A stretch of 64,000 nt of DNA from Cytophagales bacterium (GTDB lineage Bacteria > Bacteroidota > Bacteroidia > Cytophagales > Cyclobacteriaceae). A program made the translations under genes and the position numbers. The stretch lies in assembly GCA_020402945.1 (NCBI GenBank), contig JADBYQ010000011.1, positions 79,380 to 143,379 of the forward strand, in the 5' to 3' direction. The notes under the pieces are model-generated. The model saw only the letters and a list, made by a program, of their open reading frames with translations, did no database searches and was not told where the DNA came from. Of this stretch, positions 55,493 through 64,000 are shown piece by piece (within the stretch, counting starts at the first letter, position 1; each line of letters opens with the position of its first letter).

Positions 55493-56025
55493 TTACATTG
55501 GAAGAAGAGCTGAAGCCTTTGCTTCGTGATGTGGCCGACTTTCCTAAGCCGGGTATTTTATTTAAAGATATTACGCCTCTATTGGCTAATCCATCTGCGC
55601 GCGAACGAGTGGTCGATGCCATTGCAGATCACTTCAAGAACCATCAGATTGATGCCGTGGCAGGAGTGGAGGCTCGTGGCTTTATTTTCGGTTCGCTGAT
55701 TGCCCAGAAGATGGCCATTCCTTTCATTCCCATCCGCAAGGCTGGAAAACTACCCTTTAAAAAAATAAGAGAGGAATATGCCCTTGAATATGGAATTGCT
55801 TCTATTGAGATGCATGAAGATGCTGTCTCCAAGGGAACAAAGGTTTTATTGCACGATGACCTGCTAGCTACGGGAGGCACGGCTTCAGCAGCGGGCAATA
55901 TGATCAAGCGATTAGGTGCAAAAGTGGCTGGCTTCTCATTCATTGCGAATCTCAGTTTTCTGCCTGGAGACGCGTTGTTGCAAAGCCGGTTTAACGTTGT
56001 GCCGCACTACTTAATCAGCTTCTAA
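55489..56025 (+). CDS. apt: adenine phosphoribosyltransferase
   Basis: A 178-residue purine salvage enzyme that makes AMP from adenine and PRPP. Family motifs are VADFPKPGILFKDITPLL, GVEARGFIFGS, RKAGKLP and the PRPP loop VLLHDDLLATGGTASAA. Standard length. Start overlaps the hutI stop (ATGA). Confidence 0.97.
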   Translation: MITLEEELKPLLRDVADFPKPGILFKDITPLLANPSARERVVDAIADHFKNHQIDAVAGVEARGFIFGSLIAQKMAIPFIPIRKAGKLPFKKIREEYALEYGIASIEMHEDAVSKGTKVLLHDDLLATGGTASAAGNMIKRLGAKVAGFSFIANLSFLPGDALLQSRFNVVPHYLISF

Positions 56026-56083
56026 CCTTGGTTTTTTTTACTACTACCGCAACTTAATGCTGATTTTGTTGTTTTGTTCTTTT

Positions 56084-56671
56084 ATGAGTGTTTTAATCAA
56101 GATTCCCATGTTTCCGTTGACCATTTTTCCCCTACCTGGGGAGATGGTTCCCCTCCATATTTTTGAGCCTCGCTACCGTCAATTATTGGATGACGCGGAA
56201 ACAAAGGACATTAGCTTCGGCATTTACTTTAACCATGCGCTAAACAGCGAGAAGTTTGGGGCGTTGGTAAAATTGGAAAGTATCATAAAACGTTACCCAA
56301 GCGGAGAGTCTGACATCATTGTAAAATGCACCGATCTCTTTGTGATGGATACACTCTATCGCACATTCAGGGATAAGCTGTATCCGGGTGGCGATGTAAT
56401 GATGATGAACACGGACATGCATGTATCCACTTCGGTGAAGTTAGTGGAGAAGTACAAAGAGTATGCAGCTCACATGAACATTACCCCGTCAACAAAAAAC
56501 ATTTCGATATATCATATCGCCAACGATCTGAGTATGGATTTTGAAAGCAAATTGAAATTTGTTTCAGCAGCAGACGAGCGCAAGGAAACCTTTTTGTTCA
56601 ATCAATTGACGTATCATTCTCAGCTTCTTCTACAGGCTGAAAAATCGAAAGATGTTTTTCATCTAAACTAG
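56084..56671 (+). CDS. LON substrate-binding domain protein
   Basis: A 195-residue protein consisting of the Lon N-terminal domain alone: IPMFPLTIFPLPGEMVPLHIFEPRYRQLLDDA, no ATPase or protease domains. The ATG at 56084 is preferred to that at 56057, which would add a hydrophobic leader. Stand-alone LON-domain proteins are common; their substrates are unknown. A 351-base spacer follows. Confidence 0.85.
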   Translation: MSVLIKIPMFPLTIFPLPGEMVPLHIFEPRYRQLLDDAETKDISFGIYFNHALNSEKFGALVKLESIIKRYPSGESDIIVKCTDLFVMDTLYRTFRDKLYPGGDVMMMNTDMHVSTSVKLVEKYKEYAAHMNITPSTKNISIYHIANDLSMDFESKLKFVSAADERKETFLFNQLTYHSQLLLQAEKSKDVFHLN

Positions 56672-57022
56672 AATTCATTTTGTAGGTGTTGACAATCGCT
56701 TGCACTAAGTGCAGATGGTTTTGACACTAGTGAATAAAATATGTCTTTGCGAGTAAGTACGATGGCATGAGAAATGGCACGAAACCAGATTGACTATTAA
56801 GTCTTTCAAGCAAAATCAATGCAATCGAGTTCGGAATTAATTCTTTCTTCCATTTTTATTTTCTCATTTTTCCCTTCGATATGATAGGTATTTAGTTTTG
56901 TTTTTGACGTTGACTTTACGCAAACGATTTTTTTGATTTAAAATCAAGTTTACTTACAACGTTCGGCCTTGCGTGCGTGAGCCCCGTACATTTGCATCAT
57001 AAACAAAACGAAAAAACAAATT
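56672..57022. other. noncoding spacer with a promoter
   Basis: No convincing frame on either strand. TACATTTG at 56987-56994 is a perfect TAnnTTTG element 28 bases ahead of the gene at 57023; the -33 region is poor (TTG at 56969-56971, 15 bases away). The rest (56690-56960) is A/T-rich with no palindrome that I trust. Confidence 0.5.
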
Positions 57023-57616
57023 ATGAAAACGAAGTCAATTGTATTAAGCGTAATGATGGTGTTGGTAAGCGTGTTTACATTCGCTAGTGATCCAAGCAAC
57101 TCGCAACTTGTTGTATTGAACACGAGTACAACGGGTGTTTTTAAGGTGATTTATCACCAGCCAGGTCAGAACAACGTAGCTTTCAAAGTATATAACGAAC
57201 AAGGCGAAATCGTATTTGCTGACTATATCAGATCTTCAAATGGTTTTATCCGTCCATTGAATTTCTTAGGAATGGAATCAGGTGCCTATAAAGTAGAGTT
57301 GAAATCAGGCAACCAGGTTACTGAGCAAATGATCACTTATTCTACTCCATCGACTGAAGAAAAGGTAATAGACGGAACAGTAAAGTCTATTTACGTTTCA
57401 AAGTTATCTGGCGAGAACAAATATTTGTTGGCGATCTCTAATCAGGGAACCAACCGTGTGAACGTTCGTATCTTAAACGGTAACAAAGAAATGGTTTATA
57501 ACAGAAACATGAACATTAACGGTGACTTGGGCGTAGTATATAGCCTGAAGCAGTTAGTTGGTACCCCTACATTCGAAGTGAGTGACAAGAATGTAACTGC
57601 ATCAGTTACAAAATAA
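57023..57616 (+). CDS. secreted beta-sandwich protein, unknown
   Basis: A 197-residue exported protein (signal peptide about 1-22, ending TFAS) built of strands: VFKVIYHQPGQNNVAFKVYNEQGEIVF, GAYKVELKSGNQV, RVNVRILNGNKEMVYNRN. Two beta-sandwich repeats are likely, similar to the DUF3244-like or T9SS-associated sorting-type domains of Bacteroidota but without a clear match. It has its own promoter and terminator and a codon use typical of a well-expressed gene (many AAC, GGT, CGT). Confidence 0.7.
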   Translation: MKTKSIVLSVMMVLVSVFTFASDPSNSQLVVLNTSTTGVFKVIYHQPGQNNVAFKVYNEQGEIVFADYIRSSNGFIRPLNFLGMESGAYKVELKSGNQVTEQMITYSTPSTEEKVIDGTVKSIYVSKLSGENKYLLAISNQGTNRVNVRILNGNKEMVYNRNMNINGDLGVVYSLKQLVGTPTFEVSDKNVTASVTK

Positions 57617-57632
57617 GATTACTAATAGATAG

Positions 57633-57668
57633 AAAAAAAGAAAGCTCCGACCGGAGCTTTCTTTTTTT
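57633..57668. terminator. bidirectional terminator after 57616 and icmF
   Basis: A perfect 16-bp stem (57633-57648 with 57653-57668) with GACC loop, A-run and T-run on its sides, between two convergent genes. Confidence 0.93.
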
Positions 57669-57670
57669 GC

Positions 57671-60600
57671 CTACATGTTTCTCCGATACTGCCCACCTAC
57701 TTCAAACAACGCTCTCGTTATTTGCCCCAACGAGCAAACTTTCGCTGCTTCCATCAATTCAATAAAGATATTTTTGTTTTGAACTGCGGCTTCTTGCACT
57801 TTATCGATAGAGATATCGATTTTGTTTCCCTGGAAAGTGTGGAGATTTCGCAACATCTTAATCTGGTATTCTTTCTCTTCCGTAGTGGCACGAATGACTT
57901 CTCCCGGAATAATAGTAGGAGAGCCCTGTGAACTCAAAAAAGTATTTACACCAATAATGGGATATTCACCCGTGTGCTTCAAAGTCTCGTAATACAAACT
58001 TTCTTCCTGAATCTTTCCGCGCTGGTACATGGTCTCCATGGCACCCAACACGCCACCGCGCTCGGTAATTTTGTCAAACTCTAAAAGAACTGCTTCTTCT
58101 ACTAAATCGGTCAGCTCCTCAATGATGAAGGAACCCTGTAAAGGGTTTTCGTTTTTGGCCAAGCCTAATTCTTTGTTGATGATCAACTGAATAGCCATCG
58201 CTCTGCGTACCGATCCTTCAGTAGGGGTGGTGATCGCCTCATCGTAGGCGTTGGTGTGCAGCGAATTACAATTATCATAAATGGCATACAATGCTTGCAG
58301 CGTGGTACGAATATCATTAAAGTCAATTTCTTGCGCATGCAACGATCGACCCGAAGTTTGAATATGATACTTCATCATCTGACTGCGCGCATTTGCTCCG
58401 TATTTTTCACGCATGGCCTTTGCCCAAATTCTCCGAGCTACGCGGCCGATCACGGCATATTCCGGATCGATGCCATTCGAAAAGAAGAACGAAAGGTTAG
58501 GAGCAAACTCATTGATGTCCATCCCTCTACTCAAATAATATTCCACGTAAGTGAAACCATTTGAAAGGGTAAATGCCAATTGCGTAATCGGATTCGCGCC
58601 CGCCTCGGCAATGTGATAGCCAGAGATCGAAACCGAATAAAAATTCCGAACACTCTTGTCAATAAAATACTGTTGTACATCGCCCATCAGGCGCAAGGCG
58701 AACTCTGTTGAGAAAATACACGTATTCTGTGCCTGATCTTCTTTTAAAATATCGGCTTGCACCGTGCCGCGCACTTGCGTGAGTGTGTCGGCTTTGATTT
58801 TTTCGTAAACATCTTTCGGCAACACCTGATCTCCGGTTGTGCCAAGCAGCATTAATCCCAATCCATTATTTCCTTCCGGCAGTTCTCCCTGATAGGCTGG
58901 GGCATCGCCTTTGGTATACATCGCTTTAATCTTCTTGCGTACTTCCTCCTCCAATCCATTCTTCTTGATATAAATTTCGCATTGCTGGTCGATGGCCGCA
59001 TTCATGAAGTAGGCGAGTAGCATCGGTGCGGGGCCGTTGATGGTCATCGATACAGAAGTCTTGGGATCAGACAAATCAAACCCGCTGTATAATTTCTTGG
59101 CGTCATCTAAGCAACAGATCGAAACGCCCGAGTTGCCAATCTTTCCATAAATATCTGGACGGTAGTCTGGATCATTTCCATAAAGTGTTACCGAGTCAAA
59201 GGCAGTCGATAACCTTTTGGCGGGCATCGACTTGCTCACATAATGAAAGCGTCTGTTGGTTCGCTCGGGGCCGCCTTCACCTGCGAACATGCGGGTAGGA
59301 TCTTCGCCCTCGCGCTTGAAAGGATAAATGCCAGCTGTGTATGGAAATTCTCCAGGCACATTTTCCTGCAACATCCATTTCAACAAATCGCCCCACGCTT
59401 GGTAAGAAGGCAAAACTACTTTTGGTATTTGCGAATGCGACAACGACTCGGTATGCGTTTGAATGGCGAGTTCTTTATCTCTTACTTTAAATTTGAACAA
59501 AGGTGCTTTGTATTGCTGCACTTTAGCCGGCCACTCTTCAATCAGTTTGCAATTCTTCGGACTAAGGCTCAAGCGCAGATTGCTTTCTTCGCTTTCCAAT
59601 TCTGCTTTGCTCTTGAGCAGCGATTTGACTTTTTCAATTGCATATAAATTCTGTGCCACTTCCGCTTGCTCGTTTACCCAATGATCGTATTTTCGGTTTG
59701 TCTCCGATATCTCGCTGAGGTAGCGAGTACGGTGCGGAGGGATCACAAAAATCTTCTCACTCATTTCGCGAGTGATCTCAAATGAAGAGATCAAATCTGC
59801 ATTCGTTTTCGCGTTGAGCGTATCAATTAAATGCTTGTAAAGTTGGTTCGTGCCAGGGTCGTTGAACTGTGAAGCAATCGTGCCATACACTGGCATGTCT
59901 TCCGGCTTTTTGTCCCACAGGTTGTGGTTGCGCTGGTATTGTTTTTTTACATCGCGCAAAGCATCCACCGCGCCACGCTTATCAAATTTGTTCAATGCTA
60001 TCACATCGGCAAAATCGAGCATGTCGATTTTCTCCAATTGCGTGGCGGCACCATATTCAGGCGTCATCACGTAGAGTGATACATCGCTGTGGTCAAGTAT
60101 TTCTGTATCACTCTGCCCAATGCCCGATGTCTCTAAAATAATAATATCAAAACCTGCTGCCTTCAACACTTGCACTGCTTCTTTTACATAAGCCGACAAT
60201 GCTAAGTTACTTTGGCGCGTAGCCAACGAGCGCATATACACTCGTGAGTTGTTGATGGCGTTCATGCGAATTCGATCGCCCAGCAGCGCACCACCCGTTT
60301 TGCGTTTCGATGGATCGACCGAAATCAAACCAATTGTTTTATCCTTGAAATCGATCAAGAACCTTCTCACAATTTCATCCACCATCGAAGACTTACCCGA
60401 ACCGCCCGTGCCCGTTATCCCCAGCACCGGTGCTTTGGACAATGCAGCTTTCTTATTAATTTCTTCAAATGCTTTTTTATGATCATCGAAGTAGTTTTCA
60501 GCGCCCGAGATGTATTGAGCAATTCGTACATGATTGTCGATGGTCAATGGACCATGGTCAATTGACTTCCCAGTCGCATAATCACTCCGCTCCACCAAAT

Positions 60601-61063
60601 CATTGATCATTCCCTGCAAGCCCATGGCGCGCCCATCATCGGGTGAATAAATTTTAGTGATGCCGTAGTCCATCAGCTCTTTGATTTCATCGGGCAAGAT
60701 CACGCCACCGCCACCGCCAAATATTTTGATGTGACTCGCGCCCTTTTCTTGCAGCAAGTCATACATGTATTTAAAGTATTCGGTGTGGCCGCCCTGATAG
60801 CTTGTCATCGCGATGGCTTGCGCATCTTCTTGTATGGCAGTGTTCACCACTTCTTCCACACTGCGGTCGTGGCCGAGATGAATCACCTCTACGCCCGTGG
60901 CCTGAATGATCCTGCGCATGATGTTGATGGCCGCATCGTGCCCATCAAACAAGCTGGCTGCAGTGACTATGCGCACTTTGTTTTTGGGTTTGTACGGCTC
61001 GGGTGCGGTATGCCCTGCCATGGAAACGGATTTTTCTTTTTTCTCAGAAGTAGCAGCAGCCAT
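57671..61063 (-). CDS. icmF: fused isobutyryl-CoA mutase (IcmF)
   Basis: A 1130-residue B12-dependent acyl-CoA mutase fused to its G-protein chaperone. The N-terminal cobalamin domain has D40-G-H42-DAA (the base-off B12 motif) and SSYQGG-like MTSYQGG. The GTPase has P-loop GTGGSGKSS (218-226), and the C-terminal mutase barrel has the IcmF signature [35 protein letters not shown], in place of the methylmalonyl-CoA mutase sequence. It interconverts isobutyryl- and n-butyryl-CoA, and isovaleryl- and pivalyl-CoA in some members. The linker at about 166-178 contains a stretch that looks like an in-frame repeat insertion. Confidence 0.95.
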   Translation of the reverse strand: MAAATSEKKEKSVSMAGHTAPEPYKPKNKVRIVTAASLFDGHDAAINIMRRIIQATGVEVIHLGHDRSVEEVVNTAIQEDAQAIAMTSYQGGHTEYFKYMYDLLQEKGASHIKIFGGGGGVILPDEIKELMDYGITKIYSPDDGRAMGLQGMINDLVERSDYATGKSIDHGPLTIDNHVRIAQYISGAENYFDDHKKAFEEINKKAALSKAPVLGITGTGGSGKSSMVDEIVRRFLIDFKDKTIGLISVDPSKRKTGGALLGDRIRMNAINNSRVYMRSLATRQSNLALSAYVKEAVQVLKAAGFDIIILETSGIGQSDTEILDHSDVSLYVMTPEYGAATQLEKIDMLDFADVIALNKFDKRGAVDALRDVKKQYQRNHNLWDKKPEDMPVYGTIASQFNDPGTNQLYKHLIDTLNAKTNADLISSFEITREMSEKIFVIPPHRTRYLSEISETNRKYDHWVNEQAEVAQNLYAIEKVKSLLKSKAELESEESNLRLSLSPKNCKLIEEWPAKVQQYKAPLFKFKVRDKELAIQTHTESLSHSQIPKVVLPSYQAWGDLLKWMLQENVPGEFPYTAGIYPFKREGEDPTRMFAGEGGPERTNRRFHYVSKSMPAKRLSTAFDSVTLYGNDPDYRPDIYGKIGNSGVSICCLDDAKKLYSGFDLSDPKTSVSMTINGPAPMLLAYFMNAAIDQQCEIYIKKNGLEEEVRKKIKAMYTKGDAPAYQGELPEGNNGLGLMLLGTTGDQVLPKDVYEKIKADTLTQVRGTVQADILKEDQAQNTCIFSTEFALRLMGDVQQYFIDKSVRNFYSVSISGYHIAEAGANPITQLAFTLSNGFTYVEYYLSRGMDINEFAPNLSFFFSNGIDPEYAVIGRVARRIWAKAMREKYGANARSQMMKYHIQTSGRSLHAQEIDFNDIRTTLQALYAIYDNCNSLHTNAYDEAITTPTEGSVRRAMAIQLIINKELGLAKNENPLQGSFIIEELTDLVEEAVLLEFDKITERGGVLGAMETMYQRGKIQEESLYYETLKHTGEYPIIGVNTFLSSQGSPTIIPGEVIRATTEEKEYQIKMLRNLHTFQGNKIDISIDKVQEAAVQNKNIFIELMEAAKVCSLGQITRALFEVGGQYRRNM
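60532..60566. repeat. dispersed-type repeat inside icmF
   Basis: ATTGTCGATGGTCAATGG, then ACCATGGTCAATTGAC: a run of GGTCAAT/ATTGACC words partly palindromic, inside the coding region. It reads in frame as [13 protein letters not shown] in the linker between the cobalamin and GTPase domains. Confidence 0.55.
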
Positions 61064-61083
61064 CGGAAAGCGGTTTTAGGCTT

Positions 61084-61091
61084 CAAAAGTA
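61084..61091 (-). promoter_or_regulatory. icmF promoter -7 element
   Basis: On the minus strand TACTTTTG, a perfect TAnnTTTG match, 20 bases before the start codon. TTAG at the right distance upstream may serve as -33. A small hairpin (61118-61123 with 61133-61138) lies just upstream. Confidence 0.5.
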
Positions 61092-61140
61092 CGGATAACG
61101 CGTTTATTTAGCTAACGGGTGGTAGCTTCTTAACCACCTG

Positions 61141-61269
61141 TCAGCCTGAGCTTGGCGAAGGCTTGTCGAAGGCGGACTTGTTCCTAGCAGACTGCTATGA
61201 ATTCCCGCAACAAGCGGTCAGACGACTTTGGTTGTTTGGGCCTGCCCACCGTAGCTTCAGCGAAGGTGG
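61141..61269. repeat. two dispersed repeats in the icmF-61698 spacer
   Basis: TCAGCCTGAGCTTGGCGAAG at 61141-61160, continuing GCTTGTCGAAGG, is one. CCACCGTAGCTTCAGCGAAGGTGG (61246-61269), with ends CCACC/GGTGG inverted, is the other. Both look like dispersed Bacteroidota repeats by recollection. The following 120 bases (61270-61390) are unusually GC-rich. Small frames over this region are not convincing as genes. Confidence 0.5.
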
Positions 61270-61697
61270 ACGGCCCCCCGATGCGCACCTTCCTACACAC
61301 GGTGCCATCGGGGCCGCGCTATCCGCTACAAGTCCTCGCTCGTTCCTCGCTGTGGGCTTTCCGCTACTATCGCTGGCCGATGCCAGTACGTAGTTTTTTG
61401 TTTAGCTTTTTAGGTTTGTAGTTATTACGTCATGCTAACCAGTTTTGGATGGATTTGTGAAAATTTCGTTTATCGGAGTTGCGTATATTTGAGAGTTATG
61501 CCCAATGCCGCACGGACAGATTCGTGTGCTTCGAACATTGGCGTTTTACTTGCGGCTCATTCCCGCGCGACACCAAAGCGAGCAAAAGAGCCAATTCATA
61601 TTACCCTTAATAGACTAACTGCTTAAAACTATTTTTCTTATTCAACCATCATACAAAAGATATTTTCACTATCAGGAAATCTAAAATAGTATAAGCT
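61270..61697. other. noncoding spacer with imperfect inverted repeat
   Basis: A GC-rich half (61270-61390) and a mixed half. CCAATG (61502-61507) and CATTGG (61538-61543) enclose GCACG and CGTGTGC, forming an imperfect long hairpin at about 61500-61545. I see no gene; short frames at 61163, 61197 and 61432 lack recognisable features. Confidence 0.45.
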
Positions 61698-63593
61698 TTG
61701 AGGAGAATAATACAAGCAACTGGACTGATTTTACTCACTTCATTAGCTGCTATTGGACAAGCTGGGGATTTTCATGTCGGGTTTAAAGTCATTAGCATTT
61801 ATGATTCAAGTCGGACTTATAAACCAAATACCACCATATCTGACAAATTACATTATAGACCAATTGATATAGACCTTTGGTATCCTGCTTACATTACCTC
61901 ATCTGATACAACTGCCTCGTTTGTAGATTTGGTAAATCTGCTTGAACAAAGGAGTAATTTTTATGATGACACAAGAACGTATAGTGGATTCACAACAGAA
62001 CTGCTTCAATACATTTGTGCTAGTTTAAATTGTACAAACCACGATACCCTAAGAAGAGTACAAACGAGAAGTTATGTAAATGCAAAACCAATAGCACAAC
62101 AGTTTCCATTGATAATTTACTTAGCTGGATTTAATGGAATGAGTTATGAAAACTATTTGTTATTTGAGTCATTGACAAAGAAAGGCTTCGTTGTGGCATC
62201 TGTTAGCTCAATTGGCCGATTTCCTGGCAATATGACAATGGAGCCTGAAGATGTCTTTGAGCAAATAAGCGATGCTGACTTCATTATTGATTATTTGACT
62301 AAACGCAATTTAGGCTCGCAAGACGTTGGTTTAATTGGCTATAGCTGGGGTGGTCTTGCTGCGACAATAATGGCCATGAAAAAGACGAGTAGAATCAAGG
62401 CTGTTGTTTCACTTGATGGTTCTGAACAATTTGCTTATGTAGACGAAGAAGAAAATGACAAAATAACTCGTATACGAGACGCAAGTTTCTTTAAACCAGA
62501 AGCAATCAGTTCTTCATTTCTTCGTTTGGATAGTGATATTTCGAAATGGGATAATTTACCAGACTCAATCTATAACATAACCGACTATATTTTGAAGGAT
62601 AAGTTGTATCTGAAAATTGACCATTCAACACATGAGGATTTCTCAAGTCTAAGCATCGTTTTGAGAGATAACAAAACTGACTCTAAGTATTCTATAATTC
62701 AAAAACTGACTATTGACTACTTAAAGGATAAGCTAAAAGGAGAGAATTATTTTTACAATAACATTCCGAATCAAGGAATAACCAAACAGTTTTCACAGCC
62801 GACACAAAAGAGTGTTTTTGAGCCAATTAAAAAGAATACATTGACGGGAGTTATAAAGGACAAAAAGTTAAATCTTCCTTTGCCCTACGTAAATATTGGT
62901 ATTCCTAACAAGGATGTAGGCACTACTTCCGACACAAAAGGTGAATTTGAGCTTCCATTGTTGGAATCAAATGTAAATGACACGCTTAGAATTTCAATGG
63001 TTGGCTACGAACCCACTGTGATATATTTGAAGGACGTGTTTAAAAAGCAGAAGTTGACTTTAAATGTTCGATTACAAGAAAGGACAGATGAATTGAGAGA
63101 AATCGTAATCACTGACAAGAAGCTGAAAAAAAGAGTATTAGGGAATAAGACCGAATCGAAGTTCTTTGGCGGAAGATTTGCCTCGGGAGATTTGGGAAGC
63201 GAAATTGTTATCAAGATAAAAATCAAAGTTGCTCCAACCTATCTAGATACCTTTAGTTTTAATATTTCCTATAACGAAGAAGACACATCGACTTTCAGAG
63301 TAAATATTTATGAAATAAAAAATGGGCTTCCTGATAAAAATATTCTGGCTGAAAATATCCTTGTAAAAATAAGCGGTCAAACAGGTAAAATTGATGTTGA
63401 CTTATCAAGATACAATGCGATTGTGAATGGCGATTTCTTTATAGGACTTGAGTGGGTTGAAGGTAAAAGCAGTTCTGGAGTAGTATTTTCATCAGGTTTT
63501 GTAAATAAGGGGACATTTTACCGAAAAGCAAGTCAAGGACGGTGGAAGAAATTCCCAATGGGCGTTGGATTTAATGTTACAGCAAAATACTGA
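61698..63593 (+). CDS. secreted alpha/beta-hydrolase fused to carboxypeptidase-D-like and C-terminal beta domains
   Basis: A 631-residue exported protein (TTG start, signal peptide about 1-21). The N-terminal 370 residues are an alpha/beta hydrolase with nucleophile elbow GYSWGG, an Asp in VVSLDGSE and a candidate His in KIDHSTHEDF, giving a plausible triad. A carboxypeptidase-D-like sandwich follows (about 385-470: LTGVIKDKKLNLPLPYVNIGI, DTKGEFELPLL, ISMVGYEPTVI), then a 150-residue beta-rich domain (about 480-631). This combination is unusual. It starts in a repeat-rich zone and ends at the REP-like cluster. Confidence 0.8.
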   Translation: MRRIIQATGLILLTSLAAIGQAGDFHVGFKVISIYDSSRTYKPNTTISDKLHYRPIDIDLWYPAYITSSDTTASFVDLVNLLEQRSNFYDDTRTYSGFTTELLQYICASLNCTNHDTLRRVQTRSYVNAKPIAQQFPLIIYLAGFNGMSYENYLLFESLTKKGFVVASVSSIGRFPGNMTMEPEDVFEQISDADFIIDYLTKRNLGSQDVGLIGYSWGGLAATIMAMKKTSRIKAVVSLDGSEQFAYVDEEENDKITRIRDASFFKPEAISSSFLRLDSDISKWDNLPDSIYNITDYILKDKLYLKIDHSTHEDFSSLSIVLRDNKTDSKYSIIQKLTIDYLKDKLKGENYFYNNIPNQGITKQFSQPTQKSVFEPIKKNTLTGVIKDKKLNLPLPYVNIGIPNKDVGTTSDTKGEFELPLLESNVNDTLRISMVGYEPTVIYLKDVFKKQKLTLNVRLQERTDELREIVITDKKLKKRVLGNKTESKFFGGRFASGDLGSEIVIKIKIKVAPTYLDTFSFNISYNEEDTSTFRVNIYEIKNGLPDKNILAENILVKISGQTGKIDVDLSRYNAIVNGDFFIGLEWVEGKSSSGVVFSSGFVNKGTFYRKASQGRWKKFPMGVGFNVTAKY

Positions 63594-63690
63594 ACGTAAC
63601 GACTTTTACCTCTCCGATAAACCACACCATTGACTTGTCTTTTTTCGTATTCTGTTCACCAACAAATACCATGAATCAGGTTTCTGTGCT

Positions 63691-63878
63691 GTCAGGTCTT
63701 TCGACCTGACCCTTGAAAAGAGTTTTCTTTAGTGACCTGAGAATTTAGTTGTTGATGTTGTCTTGCGAAATTGGGTGGCCTGGTTTTGCGTTTTCAAAGC
63801 GTCAGGTCGGAAGACCTGACGGCACCTTAGTTGTCGTTGGTCAAAATATTTTGTTATTGTTGGTCTCCCGACCAACAA
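63691..63878. repeat. three REP-like palindromes
   Basis: GTCAGGTC and GACCTGAC separated by four bases at 63691-63710 and again at 63801-63820, the second in inverted orientation by its loop (TTTC against GGAA). A related TTGTTGGTC-TCCC-GACCAACAA is at 63857-63878. Together they form a repeat cluster directly ahead of a transposase-like coding end. Confidence 0.8.
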
Positions 63879-63901
63879 TCTTGTTGTTGCTGAAGGACAG
63901 G

Positions 63902-64000
63902 ATATTTCAGGTTTGGAAGCGGAATTCTATGAGCATTGATTTAATACACGAGTGGTTCTTCAAGCAAAAGTTTGAGTATCTTCACAACAATCCTTGCCAG
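63902..64000 (+). pseudogene. REP-associated tyrosine transposase, 3' part (5'-truncated)
   Basis: The last 99 bases encode IFQVWKRNSMSIDLIHEWFF, then KQKFEYLHNNPCQ, matching the C-terminal signature (KxxYIHNNPV) of Y1-type REP-associated transposases. The frame is open upstream but only through the palindrome cluster, and no start or catalytic HUH/Tyr region is present, so the gene is 5'-truncated. It continues beyond the window. The pairing with REP-like palindromes fits how this family acts. Confidence 0.7.

Noticed and set aside
57023..57616. Type IX secretion sorting domain in the small secreted protein
   Set aside because: The beta-strand pattern is suggestive, but the end of the protein lacks the usual C-terminal signature, so I did not claim it.
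57722..61111. Plus-strand frames of 60-134 residues antisense to icmF
   Set aside because: All are shadows of the icmF reading frame; none has a credible family motif.
61064..61140. Cobalamin riboswitch ahead of icmF
   Set aside because: The space between the promoter element and the start codon is only 20 bases, and no B12-box sequence is present upstream.
61163..61626. Three small frames in the icmF-61698 spacer
   Set aside because: They read across dispersed repeats and show no conserved motif or start signal.

Overview
The window is chromosomal DNA from a member of the Bacteroidota, most likely the order Cytophagales (Cyclobacteriaceae-like). Evidence: several promoters match the Bacteroidota pattern (TTTG, about 19 bases, TAnnTTTG). 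The best is TTTG-N19-TATCTTTG in front of tRNA-Glu. Lineage-typical protein families are present: DUF5686 with a carboxypeptidase-D-like domain, DUF5777, DUF5618, SprB repeats, DUF3108, OmpL47 repeats and fused isobutyryl-CoA mutase. Lipoboxes and signal peptides are of the usual type. No rRNA operon or CRISPR array is visible.

Layout. 1-6.6 kb: end of a DUF3108 gene; a single-domain response regulator with a five-PAS/GAF histidine kinase; mscL; 3-hydroxybutyryl-CoA dehydrogenase; small membrane and lipoproteins. 6.8-12.8 kb: topoisomerase IV (parE, parC) and an OmpA protein. 12.8-18.1 kb: GH1 glycosidase, TrmH, a SanA/YdcF-like protein and a DUF5686 outer-membrane protein. 18.2-21.6 kb: translation cluster thrS-infC-rpmI-rplT. 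21.7-28.1 kb: a Uma2 protein; a cytochrome-like SprB lipoprotein with YceI and DUF5777 partners; a solute symporter, OsmC and metZ. 28.1-33.3 kb: accessory zone with a frameshifted dimeric-barrel gene, an OmpL47-repeat protein, a decayed IS5-family element, two unrecognised genes and a partial gene duplication, ending at tRNA-Glu(TTC). 33.5-43.8 kb: gap, a secreted zinc metalloprotease, a TPR histidine kinase and three tandem amidohydrolase-fold proteins. 43.8-57.6 kb: two RNA methyltransferases, typA, a TPR protein, a DUF433/DUF5615 toxin-antitoxin pair, guaA, a periplasmic-binding-like protein, a beta-barrel, hutI, apt, a LON-domain protein and a small secreted protein. 57.7-64 kb: icmF, a repeat-rich spacer, a secreted alpha/beta-hydrolase fusion, and REP-like palindromes beside the 3' part of a REP-associated transposase gene.

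Working together: thrS-infC-rpmI-rplT is the translation cluster; hutI and apt overlap; hbd and icmF both act on short-chain acyl-CoAs; 25114-28101 reads as one operon ending in methionine/homocysteine synthesis. The best leads for new biology are: two sliding-clamp-like motifs in the ParC tail; the CX4CH lipoprotein/YceI/DUF5777 cluster; the amidohydrolase trio, whose first and third members lack the metal-binding HxH; the unknown gene pair whose start codon lies in an IS end; and the inverted REP-like pair next to the transposase fragment. Several start codons given here are downstream of the longest possible reading frame, because signal peptides or domain boundaries begin there.
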